NCBI GenBank assembly: GCA_012523295.1
Contig: JAAYIT010000151.1
Coordinates: 1 to 64,000, forward strand
From: Porphyromonadaceae bacterium
Lineage (GTDB): Bacteria > Bacteroidota > Bacteroidia > Bacteroidales > Paludibacteraceae
DNA: 64,000 nt
Reading direction: 5' to 3'
In this document: in pieces, positions 37,993-48,417 of the stretch
How the letters are laid out: each line of letters starts with the position of its first letter
Numbering within the stretch: the first letter of the stretch is position 1
Translations under genes and position numbers: made by a program
The notes under the pieces: generated by a model
Database searches by the model: none
The model's input: only the letters and a program-made list of their open reading frames with translations
Told to the model about the DNA's origin: nothing

Positions 37993-38532
37993 ATGAAAAC
38001 AAATATTTTCATTCATAAAAAGAATGCTATCCGTTGGTTGTCGCTTTTACTAATCGGATTGTTTACCATTCCGGCAATGGCTGAAACTCCCGACCCCGAA
38101 GGCGCCAAACGCTTTGCTGAAACGTTTTTCAAAGCCAATGCGCCCAATTTCGCGCCGGGTGAAAAAGCCCCGACCGCTTTCGCACTCGAGCAACGCTACC
38201 AAACCAAAGCCGACAAACAAACGCCCGTTTTCGTGTTTCAAAACAGTGGGAAAGGTTTCGCCGTGTTGGCTCAAAACGGGGGTGATTTCGCCGTGGTAGG
38301 TTATTCGCCCAATGGCAATTTCAAATCCGAAAATATCCCGCCACAGCTATTCGCGTTGCTGAAGTTGTACGAAGATTCGCTGAAAATCAACCCGTCGGCA
38401 ATGCCGAAAGCGCCGATGGCAACGCCGGTCGTGGAGCCTTTGTTGTTCAATGCAGGCGTCAGGTTAAGTCAGTTTCGTCATGAGCATGTGGGTATCAACA
38501 TGCCATGCAAACTTATTTTAAGTACTATTTGA
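37993..38532 (+). pseudogene. N-terminal Spi/propeptide portion of a C10 (streptopain-like) peptidase, truncated by frame break
   Basis: Signal peptide; TKADKQTPVFVFQNSGKGFAVLAQNGGDFAVVGYSPNGNFKSENIPPQLFALLKLYEDSLKI is Spi/C10-propeptide-like; out of frame with the C10 C-terminal part at 38505; Cys-containing catalytic segment absent. Confidence 0.65.
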
Positions 38533-41500
38533 ATAATGGTTCCAAAAAGTCCTATTATATCCGAAATGAATTGGACCACAGCCGTCCTGTATATGTTGAA
38601 ATAAACGGAGACCCTGTAGCACATGCTGTGGTGGTAGATGGGTACGATTCGGACGGACGATTTCACATTGATTTCGGATGGGGCGGTTCCGAAAACGGGT
38701 ACTTTATGTTAAATAACAACAGTAGCTTTTACGCGAGTTATAGTTTTAGTTCCAATATCCGCGATGCCTTTTTTCTCTCCAAAGAGCCAATTTATACAAA
38801 TCAGCAAGATTCGGTCGCATTGGTGGCTGTGCACAACGCGCTTAACCAATCTACGGGGTGGGATTTGTCAACTCCGGTTGCCACTTGGAACGGTGTGTTG
38901 ATAATGAATGGGAGAGTGGTAGAATTGTTTTTGAATAAAAACCCGGAATCCCCTTATAATGGAAGAATTGCCCCCGAAATCGGGAATTTAACGGAGTTGC
39001 AATCGTTGGTTTTAGACGGGAAATTGGAAGGCGAAATTCCTACCGCGTTGTTTAATTTAACCAAATTGAGAGAGCTCTCTATCCGCGATAACAACGGGAC
39101 TTTCAAAGCCGTCCTGTCGGAAAATATCGGCAATTTAACCGATTTGGAAATCTTGGTAGTTCCCGGCAAATGCGAAGGAACCATTCCGGTTTCGTTCGGC
39201 AATTTGCGGAATTTACAGCGGATTGATTTGTCGGGTGGAAAACTTACCGGCAATATTCCCGCGGGAATTGGCAATCTGACAAAATTAGTCACGCTCAAAT
39301 TGGATAATAATCAGCTTTCCGGTTCGTTACCGGCGTCCATTGGTTCGTTGGAAAATCTTTGGGACCTGCAAATAAACGACAACCAATTGTCGGGCGAAAT
39401 ACCCGCTACTTTTGGGAATTTAATCAATTTAGAATATTTAAGTCTCTACAACAACCGATTTACAGGCGCTTTGCCCGCTTCTTTCGGTAATTTAGTGAAG
39501 TTAAACCGGTTGGATTTCAGCAACAATCAATTTGAAAAACTGCCCGAAAGCATAGGTAATCTTAAAAATGTGGTGTTTATCGATGTCCGAAACAATCGGC
39601 TAACGGAACTGCCAAACTCCATTTCCGATATGGACAAACTCCTGTCTTTGGATGCTTCAAACAACCGCTTGGAAACGCAACCCGGTTTTGGCGGTAACGA
39701 ATCGCTTAAGTGGCTTAATCTCTCATACAACCGACTGCAAAGCATTTCGCCAGCGATATTTCAACTTGCTGAGTTAGAAAAAGCCGATTTTTCTCACAAT
39801 TTTATAACGAAACTTCCCGCCGGAATTGAGTTTGTTTCGGATAAAATGACCGTGCTGAAACTTAACAACAACGAAATCAACAGTCCCATTCCACGTCCAT
39901 TATTGCTGAAACCGAATCTGACTACACTTCTTGACCAAGGGATGGACTTATCCCAAAATCGTTTTACATTTGACAATATTCCCGATGCAGACACGGTTTT
40001 TTGTCAAGTCGGTTTTCAAAAGCCGGTGAAACTGAAAAAGCATGTTTTCAAAGCGCAAATAGGTGATACACTACGTATAAATGTGCAGGATTTAGCCGAT
40101 TTATCCAAAGCAAGCAACGTGTACCATTGGGCGCCGTATCACAAAGATGCTTATTCCGTCGAATATTTTACCAAATACAACTCGACCATTGGCGGTTGGC
40201 CACCGTTTCCGGATGTTACCGGACCAATATTGACAGTGGTTGTGGATGAGAATACGCACGCCAAACAGTTTTTATGCTACATTACCGATCTCGAAAGTCC
40301 GTATATTAAAAAAGACGACATGATCGAAGCGACCCAACAGTGGGCTTTCTATTCAGGCGAGTATGTTTACACGTACAAACCTTTCCTTTGCACCGATACC
40401 ATACGCATTGAAATTGCGGATGAAGCGGGCGTTTTTGCCGATGCGCATCCCGATAAGCGGGCGCTTTTGTCCAAAAATATCCCTGCCGACGGCGTTACCG
40501 ACCATTCGGTTACCCTTTCACTGCCTGCGACCGTTTATGGTGAAACACAGTGGCAGTCGTCGATTGACGGCGTTACGTGGTTTGATGTAAGCGAAAATAC
40601 GGCTTCGCCCGAAATCAAAGCGAATGTCCAAAGCATTCATGGGACTACGGTGAAACTCGTTCCGCAACATACGGCACAGTACCGTTGCAAAATTTCCAAC
40701 GTGAACTGCGAACCGATGTACAGCGATACGGTTCGAGTAACGGCTTTTGGCTCCATAATTTACGACCAAATTGTACGCAAAAACGACACCACTGCCACCG
40801 TAATCACCACCGACAGCATTGATGTGATTATTCCACACGGTTTTCACGACGAAGATTTCCGTTTGACCATCGTCAAAGTGGACAATCCTCCGAAAGGTAA
40901 AAACGCACCGCCATTTACGTTGGGTGGCGGAGTGTATGATGTGAGCGTCAGTTTTGGGAATGAATTTGACAGACCGCTTTTAATCAAATTGAAAAATATA
41001 AACACGAGCGGATTTACCAAGCAAAAAATCGATAACTACCGAGCCGTATTTTTCAATGAAAAAACAGAAAAATGGGAAGAGTTTGAAGATTACCGTTTCA
41101 GTTTGGTCGATTCTACGCTCTGCTTTTCCACTCGGCATTTAACCAAAGTTAGTTTCTTTAGCATTGCCGGCATGGGCTATTCCGACTACCACACAAAAGA
41201 CGGAATTACGGTTTATTACAACGAAACTGACTTCGCGTCTGAAATTCCCTACAAGCAAACTCCGCAACCTTGGCATGAATCCGGCGTGCCCGTGTTGGTG
41301 GCGGATGCCGCCCATTATTTGAAAGAAGTGATAACCGCCTATAAAAGAGATTATCCCGATACGCCCGATGAGTTTACCATTTACCTGAAACCGTTGGGCG
41401 AAAGCGAAGGCGAAGTGAGTCTGATGGGGACTTTCGGCGGTTATATGATGGTAAATGTCCAAACGAAAACGCCCGAACAATTGTGTAAAACCATGTCGCA

Positions 41501-43025
41501 CGAATTGATGCACTACATACAGGATGATGTGATGCTTTTCATAAGCAACGATTTTTGGATGGAAGCACACGCCACGCTCGCCGATAGGGTCGTGTGGGGA
41601 AAAGATTTTATACCGATATCCGAGTCGGAGCAGTGGTTTGCCGTAGGATTGAATGGACAGATTTTTGATAATTTAGCTGTTTCGTGGGATCATTTCGCGT
41701 CGAATAAACCTTCGCCTTACGCGGGAAGATCGGCTTACTATTTAGGCGGATGCTTTATGCACTACATGCAAGACTGCCGGGAAGGTGCCAAGCTCAATCC
41801 GCTCAAACTACTCTACCAAACGATGCGTTCGCCCCGCGACATGTTAAGTTCCTATGCGATTACCGAGCTTAATTCAACGTTGGGCAAGGAGTATGAAAAC
41901 TTTTTGTTGTATCTCCTGTCGGGTAAAAATGATAATTTCAGCCTGCTTACGGGTAGAAAAACGTTGCAAAACGCGATGCTTGCCGTGGAGAACAAAAGTG
42001 TAACTTCCGGTAACAAGGAGAGCGCGTTTACCACGATAAAGGATTACAAAATGGAATTGAGCGATAACCCCATAACGGAAACGGTTAAATTATCCATTCC
42101 GTCGTTGGCTTCGCGCATGGTTATTTTCAGAAACAGCTCGAAAGATGTGGTTAATTTGGTGAAAATCAAGCGAAATCATAATCCGGATTATCGCCAGGCG
42201 GTTTATTATGCGCAGTTTAACCAAACGGAAAATGAATTTACGTTTACCAATATCACCGATTCTACAACGTTTTCATTTTTGTTGGATGTACAGATTCATG
42301 GGGAAGGTTCAATGCAGAAAAACATCAGTTTCCTGCTTTTTATCAACAAAGAAAGTAAATCCATCAATCCCTTTAACTTCGATGCTTCGTATGATGTAAC
42401 GGTCAGTCCGATACTTAATTTCAGCTCCATAGGCGCCCTCAATATCCTTACCGATGAAGCTCCGGAAGGCTCGTCCGGTAGTGCTCCCTATACGCTTTTT
42501 GCAATGGATGGCATTACGAATAAGATGTGGGATGAGCTTTATCCCGATGTTGTGCCGGGTATAAAAGATTATACTGTTACTCGCGAAAGTGTTCGGAAAG
42601 AGTTGATTGAAGGTAAGATTATGGTCTCGAAAACAAATTATACAAGAGAATATACAACATGGACGTGGGACGGTCCCGAAAGCGTTTATTCCATCCGTCA
42701 GTTCTATTCGGTGCAACAGCAGGTAGAATACAACCTTGAAACCGGCGCGATGAAAATTACCAACCACAGCCTGACGAAGCGAAAAGACTCGCGTGCTGCG
42801 GATTTTAGTATCGTTAAAGATGATAAAGATGTGGTTAAATTACGAGAAATACGCACGTCCGACTTTACAAAAACTGAAACCGAAGGGCTATATAATTATC
42901 AAACGCCCGGTCAAGACGCTACAAGACACGCCATAGAAAGCATTCAGCGAAACGATGCCACACTCCGTATCAACTACGGCACAAGCAACACCTTGAGATT
43001 GGTGATGCTTATAAATGAGAATTAG
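38505..43025 (+). CDS. C10-peptidase C-terminal remnant + leucine-rich repeats + HExxH metallopeptidase-like domain
   Basis: VAHAVVVDGYDSDGRFHIDFGWGGSENGYF (C10 His region); LRRs such as IGNLTKLVTLKLDNNQLSGSLPASIGSLENLWDLQINDNQLSGEIP; SHELMHYIQDDVMLFISNDFWMEAHATLAD. May be a fragment of one gene with 37993-38532. Confidence 0.7.
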   Translation: MQTYFKYYLNNGSKKSYYIRNELDHSRPVYVEINGDPVAHAVVVDGYDSDGRFHIDFGWGGSENGYFMLNNNSSFYASYSFSSNIRDAFFLSKEPIYTNQQDSVALVAVHNALNQSTGWDLSTPVATWNGVLIMNGRVVELFLNKNPESPYNGRIAPEIGNLTELQSLVLDGKLEGEIPTALFNLTKLRELSIRDNNGTFKAVLSENIGNLTDLEILVVPGKCEGTIPVSFGNLRNLQRIDLSGGKLTGNIPAGIGNLTKLVTLKLDNNQLSGSLPASIGSLENLWDLQINDNQLSGEIPATFGNLINLEYLSLYNNRFTGALPASFGNLVKLNRLDFSNNQFEKLPESIGNLKNVVFIDVRNNRLTELPNSISDMDKLLSLDASNNRLETQPGFGGNESLKWLNLSYNRLQSISPAIFQLAELEKADFSHNFITKLPAGIEFVSDKMTVLKLNNNEINSPIPRPLLLKPNLTTLLDQGMDLSQNRFTFDNIPDADTVFCQVGFQKPVKLKKHVFKAQIGDTLRINVQDLADLSKASNVYHWAPYHKDAYSVEYFTKYNSTIGGWPPFPDVTGPILTVVVDENTHAKQFLCYITDLESPYIKKDDMIEATQQWAFYSGEYVYTYKPFLCTDTIRIEIADEAGVFADAHPDKRALLSKNIPADGVTDHSVTLSLPATVYGETQWQSSIDGVTWFDVSENTASPEIKANVQSIHGTTVKLVPQHTAQYRCKISNVNCEPMYSDTVRVTAFGSIIYDQIVRKNDTTATVITTDSIDVIIPHGFHDEDFRLTIVKVDNPPKGKNAPPFTLGGGVYDVSVSFGNEFDRPLLIKLKNINTSGFTKQKIDNYRAVFFNEKTEKWEEFEDYRFSLVDSTLCFSTRHLTKVSFFSIAGMGYSDYHTKDGITVYYNETDFASEIPYKQTPQPWHESGVPVLVADAAHYLKEVITAYKRDYPDTPDEFTIYLKPLGESEGEVSLMGTFGGYMMVNVQTKTPEQLCKTMSHELMHYIQDDVMLFISNDFWMEAHATLADRVVWGKDFIPISESEQWFAVGLNGQIFDNLAVSWDHFASNKPSPYAGRSAYYLGGCFMHYMQDCREGAKLNPLKLLYQTMRSPRDMLSSYAITELNSTLGKEYENFLLYLLSGKNDNFSLLTGRKTLQNAMLAVENKSVTSGNKESAFTTIKDYKMELSDNPITETVKLSIPSLASRMVIFRNSSKDVVNLVKIKRNHNPDYRQAVYYAQFNQTENEFTFTNITDSTTFSFLLDVQIHGEGSMQKNISFLLFINKESKSINPFNFDASYDVTVSPILNFSSIGALNILTDEAPEGSSGSAPYTLFAMDGITNKMWDELYPDVVPGIKDYTVTRESVRKELIEGKIMVSKTNYTREYTTWTWDGPESVYSIRQFYSVQQQVEYNLETGAMKITNHSLTKRKDSRAADFSIVKDDKDVVKLREIRTSDFTKTETEGLYNYQTPGQDATRHAIESIQRNDATLRINYGTSNTLRLVMLINEN

Positions 43026-43046
43026 AAGTATTTTTGGGGGGCTACT

Positions 43047-43086
43047 CAGCCCCTTAACCCCCTAAAGGAGGGGGATTTTTAGTGCG
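43047..43086. repeat. GGGGG-type palindromic repeat
   Basis: cagccccttaaccccctaaaggagggggatttttagtgcg; near-identical to the in-frame segment in mutS2 (779-806). Confidence 0.8.
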
Positions 43087-43273
43087 TTAATCGATGTTAA
43101 TGTTATTTTACCGATGGGATGGCTGAGATCCACTCCATCGGTGGTTCACGAGACTTTACAGTTAATATAACTTAACTGCAAACTGATTTTAACTCAAAAA
43201 CTACACTACAAGCCTTTTCTATGGGGATAAGTAGTTACCAAATTTTTGGATGTATCGACATCTTTCTGGCAAC

Positions 43274-43305
43274 AAAAAAAGCGCTACCGCAAGGTAGCGC
43301 TTTTT
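43274..43305. terminator. Strong bidirectional terminator
   Basis: AAAAAAGCGCTACC gcaa GGTAGCGCTTTTT between convergent genes. Confidence 0.85.
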
Positions 43306-43342
43306 CAAGTCCCTCCCTTGCGGGGAGGGATTTAGGGTGGGG
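43306..43342. repeat. GGGGG-type palindromic repeat abutting the PFOR stop codon
   Basis: caagtccctcccttgcggggagggatttagggtgggg directly followed by cta (TAG stop on minus strand). Confidence 0.8.
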
Positions 43343-46300
43343 CTATTTCGTATCCTGCACAATCACATCAGCGCTTCCTTCTTGTTTCGGGTCGCGTTGT
43401 GCTTTGTCTTTCAACTCATCGATTTGATGCGCGGGAGCTACTTCCGGCACCCAAACAGCATCGGCCATGCGTTTGTATCCGTTGTAACGCCATTTTGCAT
43501 TCTTTTCAGCAGCTTGGAAGAGTTCATCGGCTTCTTTCGGGAATTGTTTTTTCAATGAAGTATAGCGAACTTCGCCCATCAAGAAGTCTTGGAATTTGCT
43601 CCAATCCGGCTCTTTGCTGTCAAGCTGCATTGGGTTTTTACCTTCAGCTTGCAAGCGCGGGTCAAAACGATATAAGTGCCAATAACCACACTCAACAGCC
43701 TTTTTCTGTTCAGCGTGTTGTTTGCCCATACCGGCATGCAAACCGTGGCTGATACAAGGTGAATAGGCGATAACCAATGAAGGTCCATCATACTCTTCTG
43801 CCTCGCGAATGGCTTTCAATGTTTGAGCCTGACTGGCTCCCATAGCTATTTGAGCAACATAAACATACCCGTACGTAGCGGCAATCATACCCAAATCTTT
43901 TTTACGGATTCGTTTTCCTGAAGCGGCAAATTTTGCTACCGCGCCTACCGGAGTAGATTTGGACGCTTGACCGCCGGTGTTGGAATAGACTTCGGTATCA
44001 AGTACTAAGATATTCACATTTTTACCCGAAGCAATCACGTGGTCTAATCCACCGAAACCGATATCATACGCCCAACCGTCACCACCGATAATCCATTGTG
44101 AGCGTTTTACTAAGTAATGGCTCAATGCTGCAATGTCTTGACAATGTTCGCATGAGCAAGCTTTCACAATCGGTGTAATTTTTGCCTCTAACGCTAATGT
44201 GGCATCTCCATCAAATCGATTTTCAATCCACTCGTCAAATAGCGCTTTCAGTTCTTCCGTGCAGCAATCAGCCTCTTTCGCTTTGGTCATTAAACGAACG
44301 AGACGAGCTTGCATTTTCTCTTCGGCAAGCACCATTCCCATTCCAAATTCGGCGTTGTCTTCAAAGAGCGAGTTTGCCCAAGCCGGACCGCGACCATCGT
44401 CACCTGTAGTATAAGGTGTAGAAGGAGCCGAAGCAGAATAGATCGAGCTACAGCCTGTCGCGTTGGCTACAATCTGACGATTACCATAAAGCTGGGTGAC
44501 TAATTTTACATACGGAGTTTCTCCACAACCGGAACATGCTCCGGAGAATTCAAACAACGGAGTTGCTAACTGTGAGTTTTTCACGTTTGCACGAACATTA
44601 ACCAAATGTTGTTTTGAAGTAACATGATCTTCACAGTAATCCCAATTCTTTTGATTCCACATTTGTGATTCGATCGGCATCATTTTCAGCGCTTTGCCGT
44701 TTTTGTTACCGGGACATACATCCACGCAGTTTCCACAATCCATACAGTCGAGAACGTCAACTTGAATTCGATACTGAAGTCCGTCAAATCCTCTTCCGTT
44801 CGGCTTCAATGTTTCTGTAAACGGAGCATTTTTCAACTCGTTTTCATCTAATAAATAGGGACGAATCGCAGCGTGCGGACAAACGTAAGCGCATTGATTA
44901 CATTGGATACAGTTATTCAAATCCCACTCGGGAACAAACATGGCTACACCTCGTTTTTCATACTTTGTGGTGCCTTGAATCCAGGTTCCGTCTTCACGAC
45001 CTTTGAAAGCAGAAACAGCAAGACTGTTACCGTCTTGAGCATTGATCGGACGTACTATATCGGTTATAAATGCAGGAATATTTCCATTGGTTGCAGGTTT
45101 ATCTTCTAAGTTTGCCCATTCTGCCGGGATTTCAACTTCCACGTATTCTCCACCACGATCTACCGCCGCGTAGTTCATATTTACCACGCTTTCACCTTTT
45201 CTTCCGTATGATTTTACAATCGCTTTTTTCATTTCAGTAACAGCCAAATCGTAAGGAATCACATTGGTGATTTTGAAGAATGCAGATTGGAGAATTGTGT
45301 TTGTGCGGTTTCCAAGACCAATTTCAACAGCGATATCGGTTGCGTTGATAATGAAAAGCTTGATATTATGCTGCGCAAAATAGCGTTTCACATTCGTCGG
45401 GAGGTTGGCTTTTACCTCTTCGGCATTCCAAACCGTGTTCAGCAAGAAGGTGCCATTGTCTTTCAATCCTTTTGTTACATCATAAAGTCTCAAATAGGCT
45501 TGAACATGGCACGCTACGAAGTTTGGAGTGGTAACCAAATATGTAGAACGAATCGGTGTATCGCCAAAACGTAAGTGTGAACAGGTAAATCCGCCAGATT
45601 TTTTTGAATCGTATTCAAAATATGCTTGCGAATATTTATCGGAGTTGTCACCGATAATTTTAATCGAGTTTTTATTTGCTCCTACAGTTCCGTCAGCTCC
45701 AAGTCCAAAGAATTTTGCTTCATAAGTTCCTTCGCCACCCAACGAAATTTCTTCATCAAGCGGTAGTGAAGTAAATGTAACATCGTCAACAATTCCTACC
45801 GTGAAGCGGTTTCTTGGTGTTGGTAATGCTAAGTTTTTGAAAACAGATAAAACTTGTGCCGGAGTAAAGTCTTTCGAAGATAGTCCGTATCGACCACCAA
45901 CTACAAGCGGTTGATTCTCAGTTCCGTAAAGAGCATCTTTTACATCAAGGTAAAGTGGTTCTCCACTTGCTCCTGGCTCTTTTGTACGATCGAGAACACA
46001 GATTCGTTTTGCAGTTTTAGGAATAGCTTTGAGGAAATGTTTAATAGAGAAAGGACGGTATAGATGAACTGCGACAAGTCCGACTTTTTCACCTTTTTCA
46101 ATCAAATAATCAATACCTTCTCGAATAGCTTCTGTAGCCGAGCCCATAGCGATCACCACACGGTCTGCATCCGGAGCGCCATAGTAATCGAACAGCCCAT
46201 ATTTACGGCCTGTAATCTCCGCTAACTGATTCAGATAATCTTCTACAATTTCAGGCAATACATCGTAAAAAGGATTTGCAGCTTCACGCGATTGGAAATA

Positions 46301-46978
46301 TATGTCCGGGTTCTGTGCTGTACCGCGGGCAACCGGATTTTCAGGATTCAAAGCGCGGTTGCGAAATGCCTGCAATGCATCTTTATCAACTAATGCCTGT
46401 ACTGCTTTCGCGTCTATTTCTTCGATTTTTTGGATTTCATGAGAAGTTCTGAATCCATCAAAGAAATGAACAAAAGGAATGCGTGACTTAATTGCAGCCA
46501 AGTGAGCTACGGCAGCCATATCCATTACTTCCTGAACAGACCCTGTCGCAAATAGGGCACAGCCTGTTTGACGTACAGCCATAACGTCTTGGTGGTCACC
46601 AAAAATTGAAAGCGCCTGAGCAGCAAGCGCACGAGCGGATACGTGATAAACGCCCGGAAGCAGCTCACCGGCAACTTTGTACATGTTTGGTATCATTAAC
46701 AATAAGCCTTGAGAGGCCGTGAAAGTCGTTGCCAAAGCGCCTGTCTGAAGTGCACCGTGCATTGCGGCAGCAGCGCCCGCTTCTGATTGCATTTCCTCTA
46801 CAAGAACTGTTTCGTCAAACATGTTCTTGCGGCCGGAAGCAGCCCATTCATCCACATATTCTGCCATTGTGGAAGAGGGAGTGATAGGATAAATAGCAGC
46901 TACTTCACTGAACATATAAGCGATATGCGCAGCTGCCTGATTGCCATCACAACTGATAAATTTCTTTTCTTTTGCCAT
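43343..46978 (-). CDS. nifJ: Pyruvate:ferredoxin (flavodoxin) oxidoreductase
   Basis: 1211 aa; AAAHIAYMFSEVAAIYPITPSSTMAEYVDEWAASGRKN; two 4Fe-4S motifs CIQCNQCAYVCPHAAIRP and CMDCGNCVDVCPGNKNGKAL; TPP region WIIGGDGWAYDIGFGGLDHVIASGKNVNILVLDTEVYSNTGGQASKSTP. Confidence 0.97.
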   Translation of the reverse strand: MAKEKKFISCDGNQAAAHIAYMFSEVAAIYPITPSSTMAEYVDEWAASGRKNMFDETVLVEEMQSEAGAAAAMHGALQTGALATTFTASQGLLLMIPNMYKVAGELLPGVYHVSARALAAQALSIFGDHQDVMAVRQTGCALFATGSVQEVMDMAAVAHLAAIKSRIPFVHFFDGFRTSHEIQKIEEIDAKAVQALVDKDALQAFRNRALNPENPVARGTAQNPDIYFQSREAANPFYDVLPEIVEDYLNQLAEITGRKYGLFDYYGAPDADRVVIAMGSATEAIREGIDYLIEKGEKVGLVAVHLYRPFSIKHFLKAIPKTAKRICVLDRTKEPGASGEPLYLDVKDALYGTENQPLVVGGRYGLSSKDFTPAQVLSVFKNLALPTPRNRFTVGIVDDVTFTSLPLDEEISLGGEGTYEAKFFGLGADGTVGANKNSIKIIGDNSDKYSQAYFEYDSKKSGGFTCSHLRFGDTPIRSTYLVTTPNFVACHVQAYLRLYDVTKGLKDNGTFLLNTVWNAEEVKANLPTNVKRYFAQHNIKLFIINATDIAVEIGLGNRTNTILQSAFFKITNVIPYDLAVTEMKKAIVKSYGRKGESVVNMNYAAVDRGGEYVEVEIPAEWANLEDKPATNGNIPAFITDIVRPINAQDGNSLAVSAFKGREDGTWIQGTTKYEKRGVAMFVPEWDLNNCIQCNQCAYVCPHAAIRPYLLDENELKNAPFTETLKPNGRGFDGLQYRIQVDVLDCMDCGNCVDVCPGNKNGKALKMMPIESQMWNQKNWDYCEDHVTSKQHLVNVRANVKNSQLATPLFEFSGACSGCGETPYVKLVTQLYGNRQIVANATGCSSIYSASAPSTPYTTGDDGRGPAWANSLFEDNAEFGMGMVLAEEKMQARLVRLMTKAKEADCCTEELKALFDEWIENRFDGDATLALEAKITPIVKACSCEHCQDIAALSHYLVKRSQWIIGGDGWAYDIGFGGLDHVIASGKNVNILVLDTEVYSNTGGQASKSTPVGAVAKFAASGKRIRKKDLGMIAATYGYVYVAQIAMGASQAQTLKAIREAEEYDGPSLVIAYSPCISHGLHAGMGKQHAEQKKAVECGYWHLYRFDPRLQAEGKNPMQLDSKEPDWSKFQDFLMGEVRYTSLKKQFPKEADELFQAAEKNAKWRYNGYKRMADAVWVPEVAPAHQIDELKDKAQRDPKQEGSADVIVQDTK

Positions 46979-47146
46979 TTTTTATAGTGTTATTTAGTTA
47001 TAATAATAGAACCGAAGACCGAAGTATCAAAAAAACGTCGCTTTATGCTGCGTTTTGCATGTAGAGTGTGTTGCTCGATTGGTTTAACAAGTTGAGTTTT
47101 ATACCTCCTTCAAGTTTTTAGATACCGGTTTTAATGTTTTTTTAAG

Positions 47147-48337
47147 TTAATACAAGAACCCCAACAGCCAAATGGGTATTTCGTTTTTCAAATCACATTT
47201 AACTTCATTTACAGCGTAAAATGTGTTTGGATTTATTTTTTTTATATTTTCAATGTTTTCTTGATATGTGAAACTCAGCGTGTTGTTGACAATAAACTGC
47301 GAAAGGGTTTTACCTAAATTCACTTTGTGTCTTGAGTGAAGCGCGTTGTACAGGAATGTTCTTCTTTCACAATCTGTATCTACTTCATTTACAAGAACAT
47401 GCATTGTGTTTGTGTTTTGCGGGAATACGGCTCTTGGCTTTTTCGGATAACTTTCGCCGGTAAAATAGAGCATATTCAGCAAGCGCGCGTCTTGTAAATA
47501 TTTTATATAATTCATTACCGTAGAGCGTGAGGTTTGAATTTCATCGCTTAACTGGCTAATATTCAATGTGCAAGGTGCACACTGCATAATTAAATTTAGC
47601 AGCTTACGGATTTTAGAGAGATATTTTAGATCAATTTGCTTAATCAGCAAAATGTCCACCTCCATCATCATATTGATGGTTTTCAGCAGGTTTTCGGAGT
47701 AGTTTCTCGTCTCTAAAAAAAACGGGTAATAGCCATGATGCAAGTAATCGTTGAAATAATCAAGCGGATTGACTTTAGAAGTGATTTCTTTTGCTATTTT
47801 TTTATGATTAGTCAAAATCTCATTGAGTGAATAGGCTCGAAATGAGTTGTTTGACATCAAGTTTAAATATTCTCTAAAGGAAAATCCTTGCAAGTTATAA
47901 ACAGCTACTATATCCTTCAGATCGTCATTGTCCTCTACAAGACGCATGACGGAAGATCCTGTGAAAATAATCTGTAATTCGGGGAATTTGTAATAGCACG
48001 TGCGGAGTTCTTTCGACCAGTTTTCGTATTTAAAAATTTGGTCGAGCAGTAGCGTTCTGCCTCCTTGAGCGTAAAATTCGCCGGCAAAATCGACTAACGT
48101 GTGGGTAGTAAAATACAGGTTGTTGAAATTTACATACAAGCATCGTCTGTAGTTGGACTCGTAATGATCTTTGGCGAATTGGAGTAAAAGAGTAGTTTTG
48201 CCGACTCCTCGGGTTCCTTTTATTCCGATTAGTCTTTGCGTCCAATTTATCTCATCGGTCAGTAGTCTTCTGACAGGCGATTTTACACGTTGTACCAAGT
48301 ATTTATGTGTTTTAAAAAAACTTTCCATTGGTAACAA
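47147..48337 (-). CDS. AAA family ATPase (DUF4143/ATP-binding-type)
   Basis: Walker A GIKGTRGVGKTTLLLQFAKDHY; ELQIIFTGSSVMRL; HTH-like ISQLSDEIQTSRSTVMNYIKYLQDARLL. Confidence 0.8.
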   Translation of the reverse strand: MLPMESFFKTHKYLVQRVKSPVRRLLTDEINWTQRLIGIKGTRGVGKTTLLLQFAKDHYESNYRRCLYVNFNNLYFTTHTLVDFAGEFYAQGGRTLLLDQIFKYENWSKELRTCYYKFPELQIIFTGSSVMRLVEDNDDLKDIVAVYNLQGFSFREYLNLMSNNSFRAYSLNEILTNHKKIAKEITSKVNPLDYFNDYLHHGYYPFFLETRNYSENLLKTINMMMEVDILLIKQIDLKYLSKIRKLLNLIMQCAPCTLNISQLSDEIQTSRSTVMNYIKYLQDARLLNMLYFTGESYPKKPRAVFPQNTNTMHVLVNEVDTDCERRTFLYNALHSRHKVNLGKTLSQFIVNNTLSFTYQENIENIKKINPNTFYAVNEVKCDLKNEIPIWLLGFLY

Positions 48338-48417
48338 AACTGATGCAAAAATAGATAAAAAAATTGGTTTTGCAAAGTAGAGTTTACAAATTAAGGAAAA
48401 TTTTAATTAAAAGAATG

